This document shows positions 8,321-17,463 of a stretch of DNA of 64,000 bases, in pieces. The notes beneath the pieces are model-generated. The model made no database searches, was not told the DNA's origin, and saw only the letters and a list, made by a program, of their open reading frames with translations. The translations under genes were made by a program, and so were the position numbers. Source of the DNA: Algibacter sp045066735. Lineage in GTDB: Bacteria > Bacteroidota > Bacteroidia > Flavobacteriales > Flavobacteriaceae. The stretch covers positions 124,001 to 188,000 of the forward strand of contig NZ_JBISHH010000023.1 in the NCBI RefSeq assembly GCF_045066735.1, in the 5' to 3' direction. Every line of letters starts with the position of its first letter. The stretch's first letter is position 1.

Positions 8321-8998
8321 CTAAGCAATTGCCATAGTAGCAATACTTATTTTTATATTTTTTGCCTGATTTAAAATTAAAACACAAGCTTCTAAAGTTG
8401 CACCTGTAGTAATAAGATCGTCTACAATTAAAATATGCTTATTTTCAATAAGCGCGTTATTCTCTAAAGCAAACAACTCATCACTATTAATTAAACGTGC
8501 AATTCTTCCTTTTGTGGTTTGCGATTTATTGTTAGAAATTTTCACCAATACATTATCTAAATATTCGGCGTCGAGAGCTTCTGCTATTTGCTGCCCAAAC
8601 TTTTCAACTTGATTAAAACCTCTAGATCTAATCTTTTTTTTATGCAATGGCACAGGTATTACCACATCAATATCGCGATAAACCTCTAAGTCTTGTAGCT
8701 CGCCCCCTAACCAATTTCCTAATACAAAACCAATATTTTCATAGCCTCTATATTTTAACCCATGGATTAGCTGTTGCACTAAACTCTTTTTTTCAAACCT
8801 AAATAGCGCTGTACCATGTTCTATTTTACAGCGCCCGTAAAGCACTTTTTGAATAGCATCACTATTATCAAAATGAAAATTAGTAACCGGTAAATCGTGT
8901 CTACAATCTACGCAAATAGTATCTTCATTATCGTCCAATGTGCCAAGACAGGCATAGCACACCTTTGGAAAAAATATATTTACAAGAGATTTAAACAT
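8321..8998 (-). CDS. comF: ComF family phosphoribosyltransferase-like protein
   Basis: A 225-residue protein with an N-terminal zinc ribbon (CYACLG and CVDCRH, residues 14-34) and a C-terminal type I phosphoribosyltransferase domain with the PRPP loop ILIVDDLITTGATLEAC (about residues 188-204). The GLKYRGYENIG and PVPLHKKKIRSRGFNQ segments are classic ComF. The family is tied to DNA uptake and transformation, but its exact role in Bacteroidota is not known. It is divergent from glyS, with about 70 bp between the two start codons. Confidence 0.9.
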   Translation of the reverse strand: MFKSLVNIFFPKVCYACLGTLDDNEDTICVDCRHDLPVTNFHFDNSDAIQKVLYGRCKIEHGTALFRFEKKSLVQQLIHGLKYRGYENIGFVLGNWLGGELQDLEVYRDIDVVIPVPLHKKKIRSRGFNQVEKFGQQIAEALDAEYLDNVLVKISNNKSQTTKGRIARLINSDELFALENNALIENKHILIVDDLITTGATLEACVLILNQAKNIKISIATMAIA

Positions 8999-9059
8999 TT
9001 AAATTAAAAGTAGTTCTGTAAATTTAGTTAATTATAACGAATAGTTTCAAACGCTTTTT

Positions 9060-9067
9060 TATTTTTG
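9060..9067 (+). promoter_or_regulatory. Promoter -7 element of glyS, 4 nt from the start codon
   Basis: TATTTTTG is followed by CAGC and then ATG. In this phylum transcription starts a few bases after the element, so the glyS mRNA should start at or next to the ATG. Confidence 0.55.
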
Positions 9068-9071
9068 CAGC

Positions 9072-10613
9072 ATGGCAAATCAAGACGATAAATTTAAAAA
9101 GGTAATATCGCACGCAAAGGAATACGGATATGTATTTCAAAGTAGCGAAATATACGACGGTTTAAGCGCCGTTTACGACTACGCCCAAAATGGTGCTGAG
9201 TTAAAGAAAAACATACGTGACTACTGGTGGAAAGCCATGGTACAGATGAACGAAAATATTGTTGGTATTGATGCCGCAATATTTATGCATCCTACAACTT
9301 GGAAAGCATCTGGACACGTTGATGCGTTTAACGACCCATTAATTGACAATAAAGACTCAAAAAAGCGTTACCGCGCCGATGTTTTAATTGAAGATTATTG
9401 TGCTAAAATTGAAGCTAAAATTGATAAAGAAGTCGCTAAAGCTGCAAAACGTTTTGGTGAAGCCTTTAATAAGGAAGAGTTTTTAGCAACAAACGGACGT
9501 GTTGTTGGATACCAAGAAAAAATAAATACAACGCTTTCGCGAATGGGGCAATCTTTGGAAAAAGAAGATCTTGCCGATGTAAAAGCTCTAATTGAAGAAT
9601 TAGAAATTGCAGATCCTTTAACAGGAAGTAGAAACTGGACCGATGTTAAGCAATTTAACTTGATGTTTGGAACAAAGCTTGGTGCTTCTGCAGAGTCCGC
9701 AATGGATTTATATTTACGTCCAGAAACAGCGCAAGGTATTTTTGTTAACTTTTTGAATGTTCAGAAAACGGGACGAATGAAAATTCCTTTTGGAATTGCA
9801 CAAACCGGAAAAGCCTTTAGAAATGAAATTGTTGCAAGACAGTTTATTTTTAGAATGCGTGAGTTTGAACAAATGGAAATGCAATTTTTCATTAAGCCTG
9901 GCACACAAAAAGAATGGTACGAGCACTGGAAAGAAACTCGTATGAAATGGCACTTATCTTTAGGAATGGGAGCCGATAACTATCGTTTTCATGACCACGA
10001 TAAATTAGCACATTATGCTGATGCTGCTGCCGATATTGAATTTAAATTCCCATTCGGGTTTAAAGAACTAGAAGGGATTCACTCTAGAACTGATTTCGAT
10101 TTAAAAGCACACGAAGAATTCTCTGGAAAAAAATTACAATATTTCGATCATGAAGAAAACAAGAGCTATGTACCTTACGTTTTAGAAACCTCTATTGGTT
10201 TAGACCGTATGTTTTTAGCTGTGTTCTCTAATGCGTTACAAGAAGAAGAATTAGAAAACGGAACTACAAGAACCGTTTTAAAATTACCAAGTGTTTTAGC
10301 ACCAGTAAAAGCTGCTATTTTACCATTAGTTAAAAAAGATGGCTTACCAGAAGTTGCTCGTAAAATTGTAGAGGAGCTCAAATGGGATTTCAATGTGATT
10401 TATGATGAAAAGGATGCCGTTGGACGTCGTTACAGAAGACAAGATGCCAATGGAACACCATTTTGTATTACCGTAGACCACGATACTTTAAACGACAACA
10501 CCGTTACTATTAGACATAGAGATTCTATGGAACAGGAACGTGTTAATATCGACGATTTACAAAAAATTATTAAACAAGAAGTTGATGTACGTACTTGGTT
10601 AATGAAAATGTAA
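9072..10613 (+). CDS. glyS: Glycyl-tRNA synthetase (single-chain, eukaryotic-like class II)
   Basis: A 513-residue dimeric-type GlyRS that charges tRNA-Gly. Visible signatures are the N-terminal RGYVFQSSEIYDG-like stretch (residues 13-30), the motif 2 region GIAQTGKAFRNEI with RMREFEQMEMQFF, the motif 3 region TSIGLDRMFLAVF, and a C-terminal anticodon-binding domain ending in VRTWLMKM. Bacteria with this single-chain type lack the GlyQ/GlyS tetramer. The length is normal. The start codon is fixed by the promoter, which ends only 4 nt upstream. The gene ends at a strong terminator at 10637-10666. Confidence 0.96.
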   Translation: MANQDDKFKKVISHAKEYGYVFQSSEIYDGLSAVYDYAQNGAELKKNIRDYWWKAMVQMNENIVGIDAAIFMHPTTWKASGHVDAFNDPLIDNKDSKKRYRADVLIEDYCAKIEAKIDKEVAKAAKRFGEAFNKEEFLATNGRVVGYQEKINTTLSRMGQSLEKEDLADVKALIEELEIADPLTGSRNWTDVKQFNLMFGTKLGASAESAMDLYLRPETAQGIFVNFLNVQKTGRMKIPFGIAQTGKAFRNEIVARQFIFRMREFEQMEMQFFIKPGTQKEWYEHWKETRMKWHLSLGMGADNYRFHDHDKLAHYADAAADIEFKFPFGFKELEGIHSRTDFDLKAHEEFSGKKLQYFDHEENKSYVPYVLETSIGLDRMFLAVFSNALQEEELENGTTRTVLKLPSVLAPVKAAILPLVKKDGLPEVARKIVEELKWDFNVIYDEKDAVGRRYRRQDANGTPFCITVDHDTLNDNTVTIRHRDSMEQERVNIDDLQKIIKQEVDVRTWLMKM

Positions 10614-10636
10614 TACTCAGATAAATAAATTATAAA

Positions 10637-10666
10637 AAATCCCGAACTATTAGCAGTTCGGGATTT
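10637..10666. terminator. Bidirectional terminator after glyS
   Basis: AAATCCCGAACT (10637-10648) pairs perfectly with AGTTCGGGATTT (10655-10666) around a 6 nt loop, with T-runs on both strands. Confidence 0.9.
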
Positions 10667-10708
10667 TTTTATGAATTATGTTTCTATTTACTCTAGTTTT
10701 ATTGTACA

Positions 10709-11275
10709 CTAAAAGCGATAACCAATTCTTAAATGAAGATTTACAACTGTTTCTCCTAAATTTTCTGAGTAACCAGCACTTTTTGCGAAATAATAAATAT
10801 AACCGATCCCTATTCCCGTTTCGTAATTAAAATGTTTACCTATATTTCTTTTTATACCCCAAGTTGGTATCATTGAAACCTGGTTAACAACCTCAACATT
10901 ATCGTAATTAGAAATTGTAAACCAATTAGGATGAAAACTTATTTGTAACGCCAAAAAGTTACCAGCATTCCCAGAGATACTTCGAGATTTTGAAACTCGT
11001 TTATCTAAATTGTAATACCATCTAGGTTCTAAACGAATTACTGGCGCTAACAAATATCATGATTTTGGATAAAATGAACCGCCCCATAAACCTAAATCCA
11101 TTCCAACTTCTGCACGAAGCGCAATTTCATTAGAGAGTTTTACTTCACGATGTGCCCAAAGGCCTAATACTCCAGTTTGAATTCCGTAAGTTGATTGTTC
11201 CACACTCGCTTTTTGAGCATTGGCCGTTACTGAAACTACCGCTAGCAACACAAGTATTAAATACTTTTTTTTCAT
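10709..11275 (-). pseudogene. Outer-membrane beta-barrel protein gene interrupted by one in-frame TGA
   Basis: The frame begins with a signal peptide (MKKKYLILVLLAVVSVTANAQ) and runs 72 codons to a TGA at 11057-11059. It then continues in the same frame, without any shift, for 115 more codons to YRF, a typical outer-membrane C-terminal Phe. The joined product would be 188 residues with beta-strand patterning (EIALRAEVGMDLGLWGG before the stop, VIRLEPRWYYNL after it) and a glycine-rich final strand. Reading across the stop restores one continuous small porin-like barrel, so a single nonsense mutation, or a sequencing error, is the simplest explanation. A TTG restart right after the stop would lack a signal peptide. 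Confidence 0.75.
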
Positions 11276-11346
11276 AAGAATAGGTTTTGATTAATGATTC
11301 TAGTTTGAATCAACAATCATTCCATATCACTTCTTAAACAAATAAA

Positions 11347-11817
11347 CTAAATAGTAATTTGTCTATCTATTTGTTGATCTAGAGAGATAAAAGTTTCTGT
11401 ACGAGAAACACCCGAAATAGTCTGAATTTCGTTATTAAGTAAATGCATTAAATGCGCATTATCTTTACACAAAATTTTGATTAACACGTTCCAATTTCCT
11501 GTAGTGTAGTGACATTCTAAAACTTCTGGCACTTTTTTTAATTGTTTAATAGCTTCTGGGTTTTGTATAGCCTTATCCAAATAAACACCAATAAAAGCTA
11601 CGGTTTCGTAACCTAACATTTTGGGGTTTATAACAAATTTTGAACCCGATATAATTCCAGACTTTTCTAGTTTACGTAAACGCTGGTGTATGGCTGCTCC
11701 AGAAATATCTACATTTCTTGCAATTTCCAGAATTGGAATTCTGGCATCTTCCATTAAAGTTCTCAGTATTTTTTTGTCGATTCCGTCTATACTAACGGCT
11801 TTGTCTTTTGATTTCAT
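11347..11817 (-). CDS. Lrp/AsnC family transcriptional regulator
   Basis: A 156-residue DNA-binding regulator. The N-terminal winged HTH covers about residues 8-60 (KILRTLMEDARIPILEIA and GAAIHQRLRKLEKSGII), and the C-terminal RAM/AsnC ligand domain covers about residues 70-150, ending in RTETFISLDQQIDRQITI. Such proteins respond to amino acids or related metabolites. The neighbouring broken outer-membrane gene lies 70 bp downstream on the same strand; whether it is a target is unknown. No amino-acid transport or catabolic gene is adjacent to suggest a ligand. Confidence 0.92.
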   Translation of the reverse strand: MKSKDKAVSIDGIDKKILRTLMEDARIPILEIARNVDISGAAIHQRLRKLEKSGIISGSKFVINPKMLGYETVAFIGVYLDKAIQNPEAIKQLKKVPEVLECHYTTGNWNVLIKILCKDNAHLMHLLNNEIQTISGVSRTETFISLDQQIDRQITI

Positions 11818-11951
11818 CCCCTATCTGTTTCGATTTAAAAGGTAAAAATAATAATTTCCTTGTAAAATGAAAGGGTTTCAGATGTTTTTGATTACAATGG
11901 CCGTATAAATGGGAATTATGCAGTTTTAGGCACCTAACATTGCGGATAGTT

Positions 11952-12056
11952 GCGTTAGGGATTGAACGGCTTGTTTAAGCTCCCCGACCAAAGGAAGGGA
12001 GCGAGTAGAGAAAGCCCGACTCCTGCTTCGCCAGCAAAGCGCAGCAGGAGTAACGC
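11952..12056 (+). repeat. Structured flavobacterial intergenic repeat (multi-stem element)
   Basis: Four nested or adjacent pairings are visible. GCGTTA (11952-11957) pairs with TAACGC (12051-12056) as the outer stem. GGCTT (11968-11972) pairs with AAGCC (12012-12016). GCTCCC (11979-11984) pairs with GGGAGC (11997-12002). ACTCCTGCT (12019-12027) pairs with AGCAGGAGT (12043-12051). The segment is clearly more GC-rich than its surroundings. It resembles a recurrent flavobacterial intergenic sequence I recall; a link to the Rfam Flavo-1 motif is possible but unverified. It ends 13 nt from the stop codon of the convergent OmpA-like gene. Confidence 0.65.
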
Positions 12057-12069
12057 CCAAAAAATTTTT

Positions 12070-13029
12070 TTAATTATCGTTTAAAAGTTTTGAAAGCTCA
12101 TCTAATTTTGGTGTTAAAATCACCTCGATACGACGGTTTTTTGCTTTCCCTTCTGATGTTTCGTTCGATGCTACTGGTGCAAATTCTCCACGACCTGCTG
12201 CCGTTAAATTTTCTGCATTGATATCTGTATTTTCGCGTAAAATTGTTACAATAGCTGTAGCACGTTTTGTTGATAAATCCCAGTTACTGGTAAGAATTCC
12301 GTTGCCTTTATAAGGTACGTTATCGGTATGGCCTTCGATTAAAACTGCAATATCTGGATTGTCGCCAAGCACACTACCTAATTGTTTTACTGCACGCTTA
12401 CCCTCTGTTCCTACTGCCCAGCTTCCCGAGCTAAAAAGTAGCTTATTTTCCATAGAAACATAGACTTTCCCGTCGCGTTGCTCTACCGTTAATCCTTTAC
12501 CTTCAAAATCTGTTAAAGCTTTAGAAATGGCATCTTTTAAAGCCGTCATGGCAGCGTCTTTGGCCGCTATTACGCTTTCTAATTCTGCAACACGGTTAGA
12601 TCTATTTTCTAACTCTGCCTTAAGTTTTTCTAATCGCGCATTCTCTGCTGATAACGCTTGTTCTTTCGCTTCTAACTGTGCTAATAACTCGCGGTTTTTC
12701 TGAGAGTTAGCAGCAATAGACGCCGAGCTGTTTTTTTCTAAAGCATCGTAAGAATTCTTTAAATTATCGTAATTAGATTTTGTTGAATTATAATCGGCTT
12801 GTAATTGATCGCGTTGCGCTACAGCCTCATCATAAGCTGTATGGAGTTGTTTTAACTCGTTTTTCGCTGCGGCTTTCTCACTTAAAAGAACTTCGTTAGC
12901 GTCTGTCAGTTTTCGGTTTTGTTGTTTAAGTTTTGCGTATTTACTTTCAAGTTCCTTATAAACTTTTGGAGAGACACAACTGGTTAAAACGGCCAGTGTT
13001 AAAAGCGTGAGTGCGGTTTTTTTAATCAT
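12070..13029 (-). CDS. OmpA family lipoprotein with coiled coil
   Basis: A 319-residue envelope protein. The lipoprotein signal ends LTSC at about residues 15-18. A long coiled coil follows (about residues 25-180, rich in K, E, Q, N heptads), then an OmpA-like peptidoglycan-binding domain (about residues 195-305). The domain shows VLIEGHTDNVPY, the TNWDLSTKRATAIV-like helix and GRGEFAPVASNETSEGKAKN with NRRIEVIL, the diaminopimelate-binding set. It probably links the outer membrane to the cell wall. Exonuclease III lies 31 bp upstream on the same strand, so the two may be co-transcribed. The structured repeat sits directly beyond its stop codon. Confidence 0.9.
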   Translation of the reverse strand: MIKKTALTLLTLAVLTSCVSPKVYKELESKYAKLKQQNRKLTDANEVLLSEKAAAKNELKQLHTAYDEAVAQRDQLQADYNSTKSNYDNLKNSYDALEKNSSASIAANSQKNRELLAQLEAKEQALSAENARLEKLKAELENRSNRVAELESVIAAKDAAMTALKDAISKALTDFEGKGLTVEQRDGKVYVSMENKLLFSSGSWAVGTEGKRAVKQLGSVLGDNPDIAVLIEGHTDNVPYKGNGILTSNWDLSTKRATAIVTILRENTDINAENLTAAGRGEFAPVASNETSEGKAKNRRIEVILTPKLDELSKLLNDN

Positions 13030-13060
13030 TTTTACTGAGATTATAATTTTGGTTGTTTTT

Positions 13061-13822
13061 CTATTGTTCTATTTCTACTAAAATTGGACAGTGATCGCTA
13101 TGCACAGCCTCGGTAAGTATAACGGCTCTTTTAATGTTTTCTTGTAAGGGCTGAGAAACTAAAGCATAATCTAATCGCCAGCCTTTATTATTTGCCCGCG
13201 AATTTGCACGGTAACTCCACCAACTAAAAGTTTGAGTTTCTGGGTGTAGGTAACGAAAAGAATCTGTAAAACCACTATCAATAAACTGCCCTAACCACTC
13301 ACGTTCTTCTGGTAAAAAACCAGATACACCTTTCATTTTAGGGTTATGAATATCGATTTCTTCATGACAAATGTTATAATCGCCACAAATAACTAGATTC
13401 GGTATTTCCTCTTTTAAGTTGTTGATATACTCTTGAAACATATCCATGTATTCAAATTTATGGCTCAATCGTGCACTGTTTGTTCCCGATGGCAAATATA
13501 GGCTCATTACCGAAACGCCATCAAAATCTGCTCGAATATTTCGACCTTCGAAGTCCATCGACTCAATTCCTGTGCCAAACTCAACGTGATTAGGCTCAAT
13601 TTTACTTAAAATTGCAACCCCGCTATATCCTTTTTTTTGTGCACTATACCAATAATTATAAATATATCCGGCTTCTTCGAAAACCTCTAAATCCAACTGC
13701 TCCTTCATAGCTTTGGTTTCTTGCAAACAAATAACATCTGGGTTTGCGCTTTTTAACCAACCAATAAAATCCTTTTTTAATGCGGCCCGAATGCCATTTA
13801 CGTTATATGATATAATTTTCAT
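13061..13822 (-). CDS. xth: Exodeoxyribonuclease III (AP endonuclease)
   Basis: A 253-residue metal-dependent AP endonuclease / 3'-5' exonuclease for base excision repair. The catalytic landmarks of the endonuclease-exonuclease-phosphatase fold are all present: NVNGIRAALKK at residues 7-17, VICLQETKA with the metal-binding Glu, SLYLPSG, CGDYNICHEEIDIHNPK, WRLDYALVS and the terminal SDHCPI His. The length is typical. The start MKIISYNVNG is the standard family start. It sits upstream of the OmpA-like gene and is divergent from the large outer-membrane protein gene. Confidence 0.95.
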   Translation of the reverse strand: MKIISYNVNGIRAALKKDFIGWLKSANPDVICLQETKAMKEQLDLEVFEEAGYIYNYWYSAQKKGYSGVAILSKIEPNHVEFGTGIESMDFEGRNIRADFDGVSVMSLYLPSGTNSARLSHKFEYMDMFQEYINNLKEEIPNLVICGDYNICHEEIDIHNPKMKGVSGFLPEEREWLGQFIDSGFTDSFRYLHPETQTFSWWSYRANSRANNKGWRLDYALVSQPLQENIKRAVILTEAVHSDHCPILVEIEQ

Positions 13823-14040
13823 GTCTTATGCTTTACCTCAATACAAATGTTGAAGGATTTTGTTTAAATTATGATATTATTTACAAAGTTTTACACCTTT
13901 GCTTAACTCAATTTATTTCACAATAAATCTAATTTCAGCTAAAATAAATAATACGCTACTTTTACACTAAAATTTACAGCAGGAGTTTTAACGAAGCTAT
14001 CAACAAAATATTTTAATGTTTTTGTAGTTTAAGTGTGTCA

Positions 14041-17000
14041 ATGAAGTTTGTTATAAGCATAATTTTAGTTTTAGTGGGTTTTTGCGGATTTTCGCAAGAG
14101 CAAACCACTATCTACAAAACTAAAACAGTTGCTGTAAAACAAGTGATAGTTATTGATAGTGTGAGTATTAATTCGAGTCAATTTTCCATTAAAAATATAG
14201 ATGGTACTGTTATAGACACCAGCCTTTACAAAATAAACTTCCCTAAAGCTTTATTAACTTTTAAGCAACCCTTAGAAACCGATTCTATAATTATTAACTA
14301 TTTGAAGTTTCCTGATTTCTTAACGAGAACCTACAAACAGCTAGACGAAAATATTATTGTAAAAAACACAGACAACCTCCAGAAATTATACAAACTATCG
14401 CAACCTAATACAGAAAAAAACAGTGTTCCTTTTGATGGCTTAACCACATCGGGTAGTATTTCTCGTGGTGTTACCATTGGTAATAACCAAAACTCGGTTC
14501 TAAATAGCGAACTCGATCTTCAAATTACTGGAAAATTAAATGATAAAGTTTCGCTTCGCGCTTCTATACAAGACGCCAACATTCCGTTACAAGAGAGTGG
14601 CTATAGCCAACGTTTAGATGAGTTCGACCAAGTTTTTATAGAGCTTTTTACCGAAGAATGGAATATTAGGGCTGGTGATATCGATTTAACAAATACAGAC
14701 TCTTATTTCGCTAGTTTTTCTAAACGTGTACAAGGGTTAAATTTTAATTTAAAGCTTGGAGACGATAGCCAACAAACCGATTTATTTGCGGCAGGCGCTT
14801 TGGTTCGCGGGCAATTTACAACTAGCCAATTTACGGCCCAAGAAGGTAACCAAGGCCCTTATAAACTGCAAGGCACCAATGGTGAATTGTTTGTACTTAT
14901 TGTTTCGGGAAGTGAAACCGTATATGTAAATGGAACCGCTGTAAAACGTGGTGAAGATCAAGATTATATTATTGACTATAATGCAGGCGAAATTATTTTC
15001 AACTCCACGTTCCCGATAACTTCCGAAATGCGAATTACAGTAGATTATCAATTTAGTGATAGAAACTATTCTCGCTTTGTAGCTTATGGCGGTGGTAAAT
15101 TCGAAAATGAAAAACTAAAAATTGGAGTTTCGGTTTATTCAGAAAACGATTCAAAAAACCAACCCTTACAACAAAACCTCTCTGAAGAGCAAGTACAAAT
15201 TTTAGCCGATGCTGGCGATGATCAATCATTAATGGTGGCACCTTCTGAAGTGCAAGAGGCCTTAAATGAAAATAGAATTTTATATAAAAAAGAACTTATT
15301 GATGGTGCTGAAATTTTTGTGTTTTCTAATAGTGAAGAGGATGAACTTTACCGCGTAACTTTCTCTCGAGTTGGCGAAAACCTTGGTGATTACATATTGA
15401 GTAGCAGCACTGCCATTAACAACATTTACGAATACGCCGGTGTTTTACAAGGTAACTACGCTCCTATTATCCAATTAATTGCCCCTACCAAATTACAGCT
15501 TGCCGTGGTTAATGGTACTTATCATCCTTCGGAAAAAACAAATATTAATTTTGAACTTGCTGGAAGCAAAAACGATTTAAACCTATTTTCTAACTCCGAT
15601 GATCAAAATAACGATGGCTTTGCAGGAAAATTAAATATTGAAAAGCAACTTATTAAAACCGATAGCCTTTGGAATCTAAATGCGATTTTTAATTCAGATT
15701 ACATTAGTACCGATTTCAGAAATATTGAAGGCCTATACAATCCCGAATTTAATAGAGATTGGAATTTAGATTTAACCAACCTCAATGGTATTGGTGGTAA
15801 TTTAGGTAACCAAATACTAGTTAATTCTGGTTTTAGTATGTTTCATCAAGAAAAAGGAGTTTTAAACTACCAATTTGAACATTTAAATTTTTCTGATGGT
15901 TTTAATGGAAATCGTCATGTTGCTACTGCCAATTTGGTGTTTAATAAATTAAGACTGTCATCTAGTTCAAGTTTTTTAAATGCCAATTCTAACAGCTCTA
16001 TCTCCACTTTTTTAAGATCGTATAATCGAATTTCTTATAGTTTAAAATCGAGTTGGATTGGTGCGAAATTAGCCATTGAAGATAATGAACAAACCAATTT
16101 AACAACCCAAGAATTAACAGAACTAAGCCAAAAATTTAAATCGTACGAAATGTTTTTTGGTGTTGGAGACAGCACCCAAGTTTTTGCTGAAATAGGGTAT
16201 AAAAATAGGGTAAACGATAGTATTAGAAATAATAGTTTAGAAAAAGTAAATACATCTAACACCTTTTATTTAGACTCGAAATTAGTTCAAAACAAAAATA
16301 CTAACCTATCACTATTTGCAAACTACAGAACTTTAAAAAGTGAAGACCCTGTAATTCCCGACGAACAATCTTTGAACTCACGATTACAATTCAACCAAAA
16401 ACTATTTAAACAACTCGTTCAATGGAATACTATTTTTGAAACCAATTCTGGCACCTTACCTCAACAAGATTTCACTTATATAGAAGTAGAAGCAGGCCTT
16501 GGCACTTACACTTGGGTAGATTATAATAGTAACGGTATCCAAGAACTAGACGAGTTCGAAATTGCACAATTTCAAGATCAAGGGAAATACGTTCGGGTAT
16601 TATTACCAAACCAAGTTTACATAAAAACGCACCAAAACAGATTAAGCCAAACTGTAACCTTTAACCCATCGACATGGTCGGTTTCCAAAAAGAAATCAGA
16701 GCAATTTTGGTCTCACTTTTATAATCAAACAGCTTATTTAATAGATCGAAAAACCAGGCGTGATGGTAATAAATTTAACTTAAATCCTTTTAAAAAAAAT
16801 GCAGACGATCAATTAGGTCTACAACTTAATTTTAGAAATGTGTTATTTTTTAATCGCGGAAAACAAAAATACACCACATCGTACACCTTTTTAGATAATA
16901 CCACTAGAAGTGTTTTATCTATTGGGTATATAGAAAACAGTATACAAAGTCATCAGCTTAGTTTTAACCACAAACTATCGGGCAATTGGTTAATAAATTT

Positions 17001-17463
17001 GGTTTCAACTATAGAAAATAACGCTAGTGCTAGTGAAAATTATTCTAGCAGAAATTACGATTTTAATGAAACCCGCTTCAACCCCAAATTATCATATCTA
17101 TTTAACGATAATTCTAGCTTTGATATCTTTTATCAATATGAAGACAAAACAAACACCATAGGCGATCTAGAAGCCTTGCAGCAACAAAAATACGGAGCAT
17201 CGTTCACGTTAAACAATAAAGAAAAAGGGGCTTTAAATGGCGAATTTAACTTTTTATCTAATACATTTGAAGGATCTATCGGCACACCTGTAGCTTACCA
17301 AATACTAGAAGGTTTACAGCCAGGAAAAAACTTTACGTGGACCTTACTTGCCCAGAAAAAATTAACCAACTTTTTAGATTTAAATTTTAGTTATTTCGGA
17401 AGAAAAGCAGAATCTAATAAAACTATACATACAGGTTCTTTTCAATTGAAAGCCTATTTTTAG
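14041..17463 (+). CDS. Large outer-membrane beta-barrel protein of unknown function
   Basis: A 1140-residue secreted protein. I use the ATG at 14041, whose product starts with a clean signal peptide (MKFVISIILVLVGFCGFSQ), rather than a GTG two codons earlier. Residues about 135-210 (GSISRGVTIGNNQNSVLNSE, then LQITGKLNDKVSLRASIQD and EFDQVFIEL) recall a segment of SprA-type gliding/type IX secretion proteins. A later stretch (GSETVYVNG and RGEDQDYIIDYNAGEIIF, about residues 295-330) is a motif seen in several large surface proteins. The rest is rich in alternating beta strands and ends in KAYF, consistent with a barrel. I cannot give a function. It ends 4 nt inside the convergent M28 peptidase gene. 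Confidence 0.75.
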   Translation: MKFVISIILVLVGFCGFSQEQTTIYKTKTVAVKQVIVIDSVSINSSQFSIKNIDGTVIDTSLYKINFPKALLTFKQPLETDSIIINYLKFPDFLTRTYKQLDENIIVKNTDNLQKLYKLSQPNTEKNSVPFDGLTTSGSISRGVTIGNNQNSVLNSELDLQITGKLNDKVSLRASIQDANIPLQESGYSQRLDEFDQVFIELFTEEWNIRAGDIDLTNTDSYFASFSKRVQGLNFNLKLGDDSQQTDLFAAGALVRGQFTTSQFTAQEGNQGPYKLQGTNGELFVLIVSGSETVYVNGTAVKRGEDQDYIIDYNAGEIIFNSTFPITSEMRITVDYQFSDRNYSRFVAYGGGKFENEKLKIGVSVYSENDSKNQPLQQNLSEEQVQILADAGDDQSLMVAPSEVQEALNENRILYKKELIDGAEIFVFSNSEEDELYRVTFSRVGENLGDYILSSSTAINNIYEYAGVLQGNYAPIIQLIAPTKLQLAVVNGTYHPSEKTNINFELAGSKNDLNLFSNSDDQNNDGFAGKLNIEKQLIKTDSLWNLNAIFNSDYISTDFRNIEGLYNPEFNRDWNLDLTNLNGIGGNLGNQILVNSGFSMFHQEKGVLNYQFEHLNFSDGFNGNRHVATANLVFNKLRLSSSSSFLNANSNSSISTFLRSYNRISYSLKSSWIGAKLAIEDNEQTNLTTQELTELSQKFKSYEMFFGVGDSTQVFAEIGYKNRVNDSIRNNSLEKVNTSNTFYLDSKLVQNKNTNLSLFANYRTLKSEDPVIPDEQSLNSRLQFNQKLFKQLVQWNTIFETNSGTLPQQDFTYIEVEAGLGTYTWVDYNSNGIQELDEFEIAQFQDQGKYVRVLLPNQVYIKTHQNRLSQTVTFNPSTWSVSKKKSEQFWSHFYNQTAYLIDRKTRRDGNKFNLNPFKKNADDQLGLQLNFRNVLFFNRGKQKYTTSYTFLDNTTRSVLSIGYIENSIQSHQLSFNHKLSGNWLINLVSTIENNASASENYSSRNYDFNETRFNPKLSYLFNDNSSFDIFYQYEDKTNTIGDLEALQQQKYGASFTLNNKEKGALNGEFNFLSNTFEGSIGTPVAYQILEGLQPGKNFTWTLLAQKKLTNFLDLNFSYFGRKAESNKTIHTGSFQLKAYF

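Noticed and set aside
11057..11059. TGA read as selenocysteine
   Set aside because: The protein is an outer-membrane barrel with no redox site; no SECIS-like hairpin was seen after the TGA, and a nonsense change is simpler.
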